Shown here: positions 7,677 to 16,194 of the stretch, piece after piece
How positions within the stretch are numbered: position 1 is the stretch's first letter
Layout of the letters: the number at the start of each line of letters is the position of its first letter
Origin: Micrococcales bacterium
Lineage (GTDB): Bacteria > Actinomycetota > Actinomycetes > S36-B12 > UBA10799
Length of the DNA: 64,000 bases
Direction of reading: 5' to 3'
Assembly (NCBI GenBank): GCA_016719135.1
Contig: JADKAV010000003.1
Span: forward strand, 9,870 to 73,869
The notes under the pieces: generated by a model
Told to the model about the DNA's origin: nothing
Database searches by the model: none
What the model saw: only the letters and a program-made list of their open reading frames with translations
Position numbers and translations under genes: made by a program

Positions 7677-9941
7677 ATGCACGAGTCGCACGACACGGGA
7701 ACAGCCGAACTCTACGTCTGCCCCATGCACCCGGAAGTCACCGACGATCACGCCTCGGACTGCCCCGAATGCGGCATGCGCCTGGTCCCGGCCGGTGACG
7801 CTGCGAAGATCGACCATCACCACGAGCCCTCCCCCGAACCACCTGCCCAGGCCGAAACGGGCAAACCGCTCTACACGTGCCCGATGCACCCGGAGATCGT
7901 CCGCGACCAGCCCGGGCGCTGCCCCATCTGCGGGATGCACTTGGAACCGGTTGTTCCAACCGTGGACGAGGACTCATCGCGCGAGGAGTACCGCGACATG
8001 TTGCGCAGGTTCTGGGTGGCGCTCCCGCTGTCGCTGGTCGTGCTGTCCATCGCGATGTTCAAGTTCCCGGCCCTGCCCGAAGGGACCTCGGCGTGGGCCG
8101 AACTGATCCTCACCACTCCTGTGGTCCTCTGGGCAGCCGGGCCGTTCTTCGTGTGGGCGGTCCAGTCGGTGCGGCACCGCTCCCCCAACATGTGGACGCT
8201 CATCGGTCTCGGTGTGGCGGCCGCCTACTCCTACTCCGTGGTGGCCACGATCGCGCCGGGGGTCTTCCCGCAATCGCTACAGGTCGATGGCGTCGTTCCC
8301 GTCTACTTCGAAGCCGCCGCCATCATCTGCACACTGACCCTGCTTGGGCAGGTGTTGGAACTGAGGGCGCGCGCTACCACCGGGGACGCGATCCGGGGTC
8401 TACTGAACCTGGCACCCTCGACGGCGCGACGGATCGCCGAGGACGGCTCTGAGTCCGATGTGCCACTGGCCGAGATCCGCGTCGGCGACCGCGTGCGCGT
8501 GCGGCCCGGGGAGAAGGTGCCGGTCGACGGACGGGTCGAGTCCGGCGACTCGTCGGTGGACGAGTCGATGCTCACCGGTGAACCGGTTCCTGTCGACAAG
8601 AAGCCCGGCGACACCGTGATCGGCGCGACGTTGAACACGACCGGGGCTTTGGTGGTCACCGCCTCGCAGATTGGCAGCGACACTGTCCTGGCCCGCGTCG
8701 TCGACATGGTGTCCAAGGCGCAGCGGTCGAAGGCACCCATGCAGCGACTGGCCGACAAGGTCGCAGGCGTATTCGTCCTCGCGGTCATCGGGATCGCACT
8801 GGCCACGTTCATCATCTGGGGGCTGTTCGGTCCCGATCCCGCGTGGGGCCATGCGCTGGTCAACGCGGTGTCGGTGCTGATCATCGCCTGCCCCTGCGCA
8901 CTGGGACTGGCCACGCCGATGTCGGTGATGGTGGGCAGCGGCCTCGGCGCAGAACATGGCGTGCTGTTCAAGGACGCGGCGGCCATGGAGAAGTTGCGCG
9001 AGGTCGACACGATCGTCGTCGACAAGACCGGCACGCTGACGGTCGGACGACCCAGCGTCAGCGAAATTGTCGCCCGTGAAGGGTGGTCGGGTGACGATGT
9101 GTTGGCTGCGGCCGCCAGCGTGAATCAGTCCAGCGAACACCCACTGGCCCGTGCCATCACTGACGCGGCTTTGACGGCGGGAATCACCCTGACCGAACCG
9201 GAGGCGTTCGAGGCGCAGCCGGGTTCCGGAGTTGCGGCCACGGTCCAGGGTCGGGCGGTCCTGGTGGGCAACGACGAGTTGATGCGTACCCATGACGTAG
9301 ACGTGCAGAAAGTGGGCACGAAAGCAGCGGCCACGGTGGTCCACGTGGCCATCGACGGCCAGCACGCCGGTGACATCTCGCTGCAGGATGCCGTCAAGGA
9401 CACGACCGCAGGCGCCGTCGCGGAACTGCACCGGGACGGGGTCGCGGTGGTGATGGCCACCGGCGATGCGCAGGGTCCCGCGGCCAGCGTGGCAGAGGCC
9501 TTGAGCATCGATGCGTACCACGCTGGCGTCAAGCCCGACGACAAGCTCATGATCGTCGAAGAACTGCAGGACGATGGCCGCATGGTGGCGATGGCAGGCG
9601 ACGGGATCAACGACGCGCCAGCTCTGGCACAGGCCGATATCGGGATCGCGATGGGAACCGGCAGTGACATCGCGATCGACTCCGCGGCCATCACCCTGGT
9701 CAAGGGAGACCTGCGCGGCATCTCGTCGGCCAGACGCATTTCGACCGCCACGGTACGCAACATGAAACAGAACCTCGGCTTCGCGTTCATGTACAACTCG
9801 CTGGGCATTCCGATCGCAGCCGGAGTCCTCTATCCCTTCACGGGCCTGCTTCTGTCTCCGATGATCGCCGCAGCCGCGATGAGCCTGTCCAGCGTGTCCG
9901 TGATCGCGAATGCGTTGCGCTTGCGAAGGGCGAAGGTCTGA
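7677..9941 (+). CDS. copper-translocating P1B-type ATPase
   Basis: A 754-residue pump. The N-terminus has two cysteine/histidine heavy-metal-binding modules (YVCPMHPEV...CPECGM and YTCPMHPEI...CPICGM) in place of classical CxxC HMA domains. Next come eight predicted TM segments with the ion-binding CPC motif (IIACPCALGLATP), actuator TGE (LTGEPVP), phosphorylation motif DKTGTLT, P1B-specific SEHPLA and hinge GDGINDAPALAQAD. Start ATG 7677 follows GGAGGAGGAACC. The CPC motif and neighbours point to Cu(I) export; related metals are possible. Confidence 0.93.
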   Translation: MHESHDTGTAELYVCPMHPEVTDDHASDCPECGMRLVPAGDAAKIDHHHEPSPEPPAQAETGKPLYTCPMHPEIVRDQPGRCPICGMHLEPVVPTVDEDSSREEYRDMLRRFWVALPLSLVVLSIAMFKFPALPEGTSAWAELILTTPVVLWAAGPFFVWAVQSVRHRSPNMWTLIGLGVAAAYSYSVVATIAPGVFPQSLQVDGVVPVYFEAAAIICTLTLLGQVLELRARATTGDAIRGLLNLAPSTARRIAEDGSESDVPLAEIRVGDRVRVRPGEKVPVDGRVESGDSSVDESMLTGEPVPVDKKPGDTVIGATLNTTGALVVTASQIGSDTVLARVVDMVSKAQRSKAPMQRLADKVAGVFVLAVIGIALATFIIWGLFGPDPAWGHALVNAVSVLIIACPCALGLATPMSVMVGSGLGAEHGVLFKDAAAMEKLREVDTIVVDKTGTLTVGRPSVSEIVAREGWSGDDVLAAAASVNQSSEHPLARAITDAALTAGITLTEPEAFEAQPGSGVAATVQGRAVLVGNDELMRTHDVDVQKVGTKAAATVVHVAIDGQHAGDISLQDAVKDTTAGAVAELHRDGVAVVMATGDAQGPAASVAEALSIDAYHAGVKPDDKLMIVEELQDDGRMVAMAGDGINDAPALAQADIGIAMGTGSDIAIDSAAITLVKGDLRGISSARRISTATVRNMKQNLGFAFMYNSLGIPIAAGVLYPFTGLLLSPMIAAAAMSLSSVSVIANALRLRRAKV

Positions 9942-10195
9942 TGATGGCCGTGAACATGTCGTGGACCGACAGACTTCTGCGCTCGGCTCTGTCGGCGGTT
10001 CTTGTGATCGTGGGACTGGTCATGGACGCTTGGCCGCTGCTGGTCGTCGCCGGACTGATCCTGCTGACGGCGGCTTTTGGGCGGTGCTTGTTGTATTCGG
10101 TGTACAACATCTCAACTGTCGGGGGTCTGCATCGCACCTGTGACGACGACGCAAGTTGTGCGCTGCCAGGGACGGCAACTCGACAACGACGCTAG
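9941..10195 (+). CDS. DUF2892 (YgaP-like) membrane protein
   Basis: About 84 residues with two hydrophobic segments and the family's pattern of an N-terminal DR pair (WTDRLLRS), a Gly between helices and a short motif after helix 2 (FGRCLLYSVYNIST). The ATG shares a base with the ATPase stop (TGATG), so it closes the copper operon. A second in-frame Met at 9944 is equally likely as the start. Function unknown; relatives occur with sulfur- and metal-handling genes. Confidence 0.72.
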   Translation: MMAVNMSWTDRLLRSALSAVLVIVGLVMDAWPLLVVAGLILLTAAFGRCLLYSVYNISTVGGLHRTCDDDASCALPGTATRQRR

Positions 10196-10219
10196 TGCTG
10201 GCTCCCTAGGCTTGGTGGC

Positions 10220-11047
10220 ATGCGTGTTGCCTGCTGCGGGTTGACCACTCTCGACGTGGTTCAGTGCACCGACCGGTTCCCCGCACCTGACGAGAAGCTT
10301 CAGGCGACCTCGACGTTGATGGAGTTCGGCGGCCCCGCGGCCAACGCCGCGTTCACCGCGGCCGCACTGGGCGCGTCAGCCACGTTGGTGTCCGCCGTCG
10401 GCGGTGGCTCCGTCGGACGACTGGTCGGCGAGCAACTCGCGGACGCATCGATCGATCTGCTCGACCTCGCCGGTGACGACTGGCAGGCGCCGGTCTCATC
10501 CGTCATCGTCTCCGGCGCGAATCGGGCTGTCGTCTCGATGAACGCCTCTGACGCGGCGCCTCGCGGCTTGCCCGACGACGCCCTGGACGGCTGCTCGGCG
10601 CTGCTGGTGGACGGCCACCACCTGGATCTCTGCGTGAATGCGGCTCGTCGGGCCCGCACATTCGGCATCCCGGTGCTGCTTGACGGCGGCTCCTGGAAAC
10701 CCGGGTTGAACCGGCTTCTTCCACTGATCGACGCAGCCGTGCTCTCGGCGGACTTCCAGGCTCCCGCGGACACGGCGTGGCCCGACATTCCGACCGCCGT
10801 GAGTCACGGCTCTCAGCCGATCACCTTCGGCAACCGATCGATTCCCGTCCCCGAGGTCCAGGTCACCGACACCGTGGGCGCAGGTGATGTGTTGCACGGT
10901 GCACTTCTGGTGCATCTTGCCCGGCATGGGTTGGAAGCTCTTGAAGAAGGCCTGCAATACGCGGCCCGCGTCGCCAGCGAATCCTGCCGCTATCCCGGCG
11001 CGCACGCCTGGGCCTCAAGCGCTAACGACAATCGTTTTCATCTTTGA
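10220..11047 (+). CDS. PfkB/ribokinase-family sugar kinase
   Basis: A 275-residue kinase with the N-terminal Gly-rich substrate motif (FGGPAANAAFTAAALGA) and the C-terminal PfkB signature with catalytic Asp and anion hole (DTVGAGDVLHGALL). It is slightly shorter than typical ribokinases. The substrate cannot be assigned. The last bases of the gene contain the presumed Zur box for the zinc operon that follows 12 bases later. Confidence 0.85.
   Translation: MRVACCGLTTLDVVQCTDRFPAPDEKLQATSTLMEFGGPAANAAFTAAALGASATLVSAVGGGSVGRLVGEQLADASIDLLDLAGDDWQAPVSSVIVSGANRAVVSMNASDAAPRGLPDDALDGCSALLVDGHHLDLCVNAARRARTFGIPVLLDGGSWKPGLNRLLPLIDAAVLSADFQAPADTAWPDIPTAVSHGSQPITFGNRSIPVPEVQVTDTVGAGDVLHGALLVHLARHGLEALEEGLQYAARVASESCRYPGAHAWASSANDNRFHL
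11026..11040. promoter_or_regulatory. Zur-type operator for the zinc uptake operon
   Basis: The minus strand reads TGAAAACGATTGTCG, 12 of 15 matches to the palindrome TGAAAATGATTTTCA that I recall for actinobacterial Zur boxes. It lies inside the last codons of the PfkB gene. A -10-like TTGATA follows at 11044-11049, and the znuA ATG is at 11060, so the transcript probably has little or no leader. The Fur-family gene at 13499 is the expected ligand. Confidence 0.6.
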
Positions 11048-11059
11048 TACCCTCGGAGC

Positions 11060-11941
11060 ATGCACAAACCTCTGCTCGCGGTCGCGGCCGGTGCATTCCT
11101 GATCGCGGGCTGCAGCGCCACAGACTCCGACAACAGTCCGGGTGCGGCGTCGCAGGTCAGCGTCGTGGCCTCCCACTACCCGGTGCAGTTCCTCGCGGAG
11201 CAAATCGGCGGGGACCTGGTGAACGTCGAGACCCTCACCTCCCCGGGCACCGAGCCGCACGACCTCGAGCTGACCCCGCAGCAGGTCGGGGAGGTGCAGA
11301 ATGCGTCCGCGGTCTTCTACCTCGCCGACTTCCAGCCCGCGGTCGACGACGCCGTGGGCGAAGCATCTGGTACTGCCGTCGATCTCTCCGAGGGGCTTCC
11401 CCTGCTGACCGGTGAGGATGATCATGGCGGTACCGATCCGCACGTCTGGCTGGATCCCGTGCTGATGCAGCAGATGGCCACGACCGTGGCCGACACCCTC
11501 GCGCAGCAGGATCCCGACAACGCGCAGGCCTACCAGGACAACGCCGCACAACTCGACGAAGAACTCGCCGCCCTGAACACCGAATGGCAGGACGGCACCG
11601 CGAACTGCGAGGTCACCACGCTGGTAGTCAGTCACGAGGCTTTCGGATACCTGGCCAACCAGTACGGCTTCGAACAGCGCGGCATCTCGGGTTTGTCACC
11701 TGAGACCGAGCCGAGCGCGGCGGCTATCGCCGATCTGACCCAGTTCGTGCGCGACAACAACGTCACGACGGTGTACACCGAGACGCTGGTCGATCCAGCG
11801 GTGGCGGAGACGGTCGCGGCCGAAGCGGGCGTGCAGACCGCGGTGCTGGACCCGCTCGAGGGCCCGCCGGCTGACGGCGACTATCTTGACGCCATGCGTG
11901 CCAACCTGCAGACCGTGATGGCTGGCCAGACCTGCTCGTGA
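11060..11941 (+). CDS. znuA: zinc ABC transporter substrate-binding lipoprotein
   Basis: A 293-residue cluster A-I binding protein: signal peptide with lipobox IAGC, then metal-ligand histidines in ASHYPVQF, DPHVWLDPVLM and VVSHEAFGYLA, plus the acidic ligand region YTETLVDPAVAETVA. The zinc-specific His-rich loop is reduced to DDHGGTDPH. It delivers Zn(II), less likely Mn(II), to the permease. Zinc is favoured by the Zur-type box upstream and the Fur-family gene in the operon. Confidence 0.88.
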   Translation: MHKPLLAVAAGAFLIAGCSATDSDNSPGAASQVSVVASHYPVQFLAEQIGGDLVNVETLTSPGTEPHDLELTPQQVGEVQNASAVFYLADFQPAVDDAVGEASGTAVDLSEGLPLLTGEDDHGGTDPHVWLDPVLMQQMATTVADTLAQQDPDNAQAYQDNAAQLDEELAALNTEWQDGTANCEVTTLVVSHEAFGYLANQYGFEQRGISGLSPETEPSAAAIADLTQFVRDNNVTTVYTETLVDPAVAETVAAEAGVQTAVLDPLEGPPADGDYLDAMRANLQTVMAGQTCS

Positions 11942-12693
11942 GTGTCATCCGCACCTCCGGATTGGGGGTCAACTTCGGCCAGCCGGTCCTGCGCGACGTC
12001 TCTATCGACATCACGGCCGGTGAGTTCGTGGCTCTCATGGGGGCGAACGGCACCGGCAAGACGACACTGATCCGCAGCCTGTTGGGCCTCATCAAGGCCG
12101 ATGAAGGACGAGCGTGGCTTTTCGACACCCCGACCTCGGAGTTCCGGCAGTGGCAGCGGGTGGCCTATGTCCCGCAACACCTTATAGCGGCTAACGCGGT
12201 CCCCGTGAGCGTCGAGGAAGCGGTCCGCAGCGCCCTGGCCAACCCGAAGCAGCGGTGGCGCCCACTGTCGCGTGAGCAGCGTTCGTCCATCTCCAGTGCC
12301 CTGAAGAGGGTGGGACTCGAGGCGCGCGGCAAGGACCGCCTCGAGGACCTGTCCGGAGGTCAGCAGCGCCGTGTGATGATCGCCCGCGCCCTGGTCACCG
12401 GGGCTGACCTGCTGATCATGGACGAACCCACCGCAGGGGTCGACCAGGGGGAACAGACCCGGCTGGCCGGGCACATGCAGGACCTTCACGAGGCCGGGGC
12501 CACGATCATCCTGATCACCCACGACCTGGGACCGGTGGCAAGTCTTGCGACCCGGGCCATCGTCCTGGGACAGCCGTCGCAGAACTCCGTGCGCTACGAC
12601 GGGCCAACCCCTCCCCCCGCCCGGTGGACCGAACATGTCTGGCACCACAGCCACGACGCCGAGCCCGAGCCGCGCCTGCTGGAGGACCCGTGA
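11938..12693 (+). CDS. znuC: zinc ABC transporter ATP-binding protein
   Basis: A 251-residue ATPase: Walker A GANGTGKTT, Q-loop YVPQH, signature LSGGQQRR, Walker B LLIMDEPTAGVD and H-loop ITHDLG. The GTG start overlaps the znuA stop (GTGA). After the H-loop there is a tail of about 50 residues rich in His/Pro/Arg. Confidence 0.92.
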   Translation: MSVIRTSGLGVNFGQPVLRDVSIDITAGEFVALMGANGTGKTTLIRSLLGLIKADEGRAWLFDTPTSEFRQWQRVAYVPQHLIAANAVPVSVEEAVRSALANPKQRWRPLSREQRSSISSALKRVGLEARGKDRLEDLSGGQQRRVMIARALVTGADLLIMDEPTAGVDQGEQTRLAGHMQDLHEAGATIILITHDLGPVASLATRAIVLGQPSQNSVRYDGPTPPPARWTEHVWHHSHDAEPEPRLLEDP

Positions 12694-13502
12694 GCCTGCT
12701 CGACTTCGACTTCATGCGACGCGCCCTGCTGGCGGCCGTCGTCGTAGGTATGGTCGCACCGGCGATCGGCGTGTTCCTGGTGCAGCGGCGGCTGGCCCTG
12801 CTCGGCGACGGCATGGGTCACGTCGCTCTCACCGGTGTAGGGCTGGCATTCCTGACCGGCAGCGCCCCCGTGCCCACCGCGTTGGTCGTGGTGGTCGCCG
12901 GCGCGATCGGGATCGAAGTGTTGCGGATTCGCAGCCGCAGTGCCGGAGACGTGATCCTCGCGCTGGTGTTCTACGGCGGGATCGCCGGCGGTGTGCTGCT
13001 CACCTACCTGGCCGGGAACAGAGCGGCGTCCTCGTTGAACCAGTACTTGTTCGGCGCGATCACGACCGTGTCGTCGCAGGATCTCGTCTGGTTGGTGGGG
13101 GCCTCGTTGGCTCTGCTGGTGATCCTCGCCGTGTTCGGCCGCGAGATGTTCGCGGTCTCGTTCGACCCCGAGGTCGCCCGCACGCAGGGCATCCGCACCG
13201 GCTTCATCGGCGTCATGATCACCATCCTGGCCGCGGTGGCGGTTGTCATCGGAATGCGAACGGTCGGATTGCTGCTGGTCAGCGCAGTGATGATCGTGCC
13301 GATCGCCGCAGCTCAGCAGGTGACCCGCAGCTTCCGCGGGACAGCCGGGGTCGGGATCCTCGTGGGTCTGTTCAGCGCAGTCGGCGGTGTCATCACGAGC
13401 TTCTACTTGGACGTCCCCTCCGGCGCCACCATCGTGCTGATCACCCTTGCGTGCTTCGTCGCCGCACTGGGGCTGGCCGCGGTGATCCGGAGGACGGCAT
13501 GA
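12690..13502 (+). CDS. znuB: zinc ABC transporter permease
   Basis: A 270-residue permease with 7-8 hydrophobic segments, an ABC-3 family protein. Recognisable blocks include VQRRLALLGDGMGHVALTG near the N-terminus, FGREMFAVSFDPEVARTQG in the coupling loop, and VGLLLVSAVMIVPIAAAQQ. Start GTG 12690 overlaps the znuC stop; this frame is open further upstream within znuC, but the overlap and the homologous N-terminus favour the GTG. The stop overlaps the regulator's ATG. Confidence 0.9.
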   Translation: MSLLDFDFMRRALLAAVVVGMVAPAIGVFLVQRRLALLGDGMGHVALTGVGLAFLTGSAPVPTALVVVVAGAIGIEVLRIRSRSAGDVILALVFYGGIAGGVLLTYLAGNRAASSLNQYLFGAITTVSSQDLVWLVGASLALLVILAVFGREMFAVSFDPEVARTQGIRTGFIGVMITILAAVAVVIGMRTVGLLLVSAVMIVPIAAAQQVTRSFRGTAGVGILVGLFSAVGGVITSFYLDVPSGATIVLITLACFVAALGLAAVIRRTA

Positions 13503-13888
13503 GCACCGCTAGGCGGCGCACACGGCAGCGGGCGGCGGTGGAGGATCTGCTGACCGGCATCGACGAGTTCCGCACCGCTCAGCAGATCCACGCGTTGCTG
13601 CAGGCGTCCGGCGAACGTGTCGGGCTCACCACCGTGTATCGCAGCCTGGCGCTCATGGCGCAGGCCGGCCAGGTCGACGTGCTGCTCGCTGAGGACGGCG
13701 AGGCGAGGTACCGGGCATGCAGTTCGGGGCACCACCACCACCTCGTGTGCCGCGAGTGTGGTTCGACCGTGGAGGTCACCGCAACCCCGGTCGAACGGTG
13801 GGCCCGCACGATCGCCGAACAGAACGGTTTCACCGACGTGTCGCACACCGTCGAGATCCAGGGCCTGTGTGAGGCATGCTCGATGTGA
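13499..13888 (+). CDS. zur: Fur-family zinc regulator (Zur-like)
   Basis: A 129-residue Fur protein: winged helix (GLTTVYRSLALMAQAG as recognition helix), hinge, and dimerisation domain with GHHHHLVCRECG and a C-terminal CEACSM, giving the paired structural-zinc cysteines. ATG overlaps the znuB stop (ATGA). Zinc rather than iron specificity rests on gene context and the Zur-like box at 11026-11040. Confidence 0.88.
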   Translation: MSTARRRTRQRAAVEDLLTGIDEFRTAQQIHALLQASGERVGLTTVYRSLALMAQAGQVDVLLAEDGEARYRACSSGHHHHLVCRECGSTVEVTATPVERWARTIAEQNGFTDVSHTVEIQGLCEACSM

Positions 13889-13954
13889 TGTGTGGGGGGC
13901 GCTCGAGAAACCTGGTGGCAGCCAAGGTCGCGCGGGCCCCATACTCACAAGCGT

Positions 13955-14980
13955 ATGAGTGCAGATGAGGTGTTTCGAGCTCGAGTTGTCGCGGTGCACA
14001 AGAGCCGCTGGGAACTCTCACCGGGCGGACCGGCGGTCCTGGCCGGCGGCTTCACCAAGGACGCCGCGGACCTGCCGCTGGTAGGTGACTGGGTGCTCGC
14101 CGAGGACCACCAGTCGCTGGCCCGGATCCTGGACGTAGAACCGCGGCGCGGCCTGCTCACGCGCAAGCGACCTGGGGACACCGCGCACGACGCCGTGGTC
14201 GAACAACCGATCGCCGCCAACATCGACGTCGCGTTGCTGACGATGGCTGTCGACGACGACTTCAGCCTGCGCCGCCTCGAGCGCTACCTGACCCTGGCCT
14301 GGGACTCAGGTTCGACACCGGTCGTGGTCCTGACCAAAGCGGACCTCGCCGAGCCCGAAACCCTCGAAGACCTGCTGGTGCAGGTGGACGGCGTCGCTTT
14401 CGGCGTCGAGTGCATCACCACGAGCGCACGGACCGGAGCCGGGCTGGCCCGACTTCGGGAGGTCCTGGAACCGGGCACGGTGGGCGTCCTGCTCGGGTCT
14501 TCCGGAGTGGGCAAATCCAGCCTCTTCAACGCACTCGCAGGCGCTGAGCTGCAGACCGTGTCGGACGTCCGCGCGTTCGACGGCAAGGGCATGCACACCA
14601 CGACGTCCCGACTGCTGCTGGAACTGCCCTGGGGTGCGTTCCTGGTCGACACGCCTGGGCTGCGGGAGTTGCAACTGTGGGCCGATGAGGACTCGCTGAC
14701 CAGCAGTTTCCCGGAGGTGGCGCAGTTGGCGCTCGACTGTCGCTTCAGCGACTGTGCGCACGACAGCGAACCTGGCTGCGCCGTGACGCTGGCGGTGAGC
14801 GATGGCACGCTGGCGGCGGACAGGCTGAGTAGTTGGCGGCGTTTGCACCGAGAACTCGCCTACCTCGCACGCAAGGTCGACCCCGCTGCTGCCAGGGCTG
14901 ATCGTCAGAGATGGAAGTCGATCGCGAAGACACGGCGCACTCTGAACAAGCAACGACCGGATCGAGGCGGGCAGGGTTGA
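13955..14980 (+). CDS. rsgA: ribosome small-subunit-dependent GTPase A
   Basis: A 341-residue circularly permuted GTPase: N-terminal OB fold, then G4 (LTKADL), G1 (GSSGVGKSSLFNALAG) and G3 (DTPGLRE), then a zinc knuckle (DCRFSDCAHDSEPGC) whose Cys/His ligands are intact. It matures the 30S subunit, and the family binds zinc, which makes its position right after the Zur-like gene notable. Start ATG 13955 fits the family N-terminus; an upstream GTG in frame lacks a ribosome site. Confidence 0.92.
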   Translation: MSADEVFRARVVAVHKSRWELSPGGPAVLAGGFTKDAADLPLVGDWVLAEDHQSLARILDVEPRRGLLTRKRPGDTAHDAVVEQPIAANIDVALLTMAVDDDFSLRRLERYLTLAWDSGSTPVVVLTKADLAEPETLEDLLVQVDGVAFGVECITTSARTGAGLARLREVLEPGTVGVLLGSSGVGKSSLFNALAGAELQTVSDVRAFDGKGMHTTTSRLLLELPWGAFLVDTPGLRELQLWADEDSLTSSFPEVAQLALDCRFSDCAHDSEPGCAVTLAVSDGTLAADRLSSWRRLHRELAYLARKVDPAAARADRQRWKSIAKTRRTLNKQRPDRGGQG

Positions 14981-14984
14981 GTGC

Positions 14985-15392
14985 ATGAACTGGACCTTGG
15001 AAGTGATCGTCGTGCCGGTCTCTGACCTCGACCGGGCCAAGGACTTCTACACCGACGGACTCGGCTTCGTCGTCGACCACGACACGACCATCGACGGCAT
15101 GGGCAGGATCGTGCAACTCACCCCACCTGGCTCCGGGTGCTCCATCGTGATCGGTAGCGGACTGGTGCCCCCGATGGCGCCCGGGTCGGTGAAGGGCCTG
15201 CAGTTGGTCGTCAATGACATCGCGCAGGCCCATGACGAACTCGTGGCGCGAGGTGTCGACGTCAGCGAGGTCCAGACCATGGGCGTCAACCCCCGGCCCA
15301 CACCTCACCCGCTGGACAACGTGGGGTTCATCTTCTTCGACGACCCGGACGGCAACAGCTGGGCGGTGCAACAGATCTCCTCACGGCCGTGA
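14985..15392 (+). CDS. VOC-superfamily protein (glyoxalase/dioxygenase fold)
   Basis: A 135-residue protein with two beta-alpha-beta-beta-beta modules: VVPVSDLDRAKDFYTDGLGF at the start, KGLQLVVNDIAQAHDELVAR in the middle, and FIFFDDPDGNSWAVQQI at the end. The terminal Asp/Asn loop is that of small VOC proteins. It begins 4 bases after rsgA and is probably co-transcribed. The substrate is unknown. Confidence 0.85.
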   Translation: MNWTLEVIVVPVSDLDRAKDFYTDGLGFVVDHDTTIDGMGRIVQLTPPGSGCSIVIGSGLVPPMAPGSVKGLQLVVNDIAQAHDELVARGVDVSEVQTMGVNPRPTPHPLDNVGFIFFDDPDGNSWAVQQISSRP

Positions 15393-15396
15393 ACGA

Positions 15397-16194
15397 TCAG
15401 GCAGGCTCGGCAGGAGGTTCCCGGGTCACCGCTTTACGCATCAATTGCACTGCGGCCAACACCATCAACCCGGCGAACAGCCACGCCGCATGCTGCTGAG
15501 GAATCGCCTGTGAGCCCAACGACGCCACCAGCGCCGCGGGGGCACCGATCAGCCCGGCCCACACTCCGACCGCGGTGGCGGTCTGGCCGGATCGCACGGT
15601 CGTCACCGAAGCGGTCGCAGCGGTGATGAGTACCACCAGCAGGCTGGTGCCGCGCGCGGTGGTCAGATCCACGCCGGCCAGCAATACCAGGCCCGGGATC
15701 AGCACGATGCCGCCGCCGATACCGAGCAGCCCCGCGAGCAGACCCGCCACGACACCGACCGCGAGGAGCAGCCACCACGGTCCGCTGCCCGAAGCCGCCT
15801 CGCCCTGGGACGCAGGCTGGACCAGCCGGTAGGCCGAGTACAAGAGCAGGGCCGCGAAACCCAGCTGAAGGGCAGGCACCGGCACGTATGTCAGCAGACG
15901 AACGCCCAGTTGACCTCCGACGACACTGCCCACGCCCATCACCAGCCCGGCCTGCCACGCCACAGCTGACCCGAATGCGTACCCGAGCATTCCCAGAACA
16001 CTGATGGGGATGATCGCCAACAGTGATGTGGTCACCGCCGTTCGTTGATCCAGGCCTATCAGGAACACCAGCAGAGGAACCATCACGATCCCGCCGCCCA
16101 CGCCGAATATGCCGGCCAACAGCCCGCCGAGAACCCCGACCGCGACGACCTTGCCGATGGACGCAGGAGGCCATCCCATCGCCCCAGCCCTCAT
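15397..16194 (-). CDS. TauE/SafE-family (TSUP) membrane permease
   Basis: A 265-residue protein with about eight TM segments in two similar halves, each with the family's Gly-rich motif (LAGIFGVGGGIVMVPLLVF and LAGLLGIGGGIVLIPGLVL). Such proteins export sulfite, sulfoacetate or related anions; the substrate here is unknown. ATG 16194 overlaps the stop of the upstream lipoprotein gene (ATGA), which decides the start although the frame is open further 5'. Confidence 0.88.
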   Translation of the reverse strand: MRAGAMGWPPASIGKVVAVGVLGGLLAGIFGVGGGIVMVPLLVFLIGLDQRTAVTTSLLAIIPISVLGMLGYAFGSAVAWQAGLVMGVGSVVGGQLGVRLLTYVPVPALQLGFAALLLYSAYRLVQPASQGEAASGSGPWWLLLAVGVVAGLLAGLLGIGGGIVLIPGLVLLAGVDLTTARGTSLLVVLITAATASVTTVRSGQTATAVGVWAGLIGAPAALVASLGSQAIPQQHAAWLFAGLMVLAAVQLMRKAVTREPPAEPA

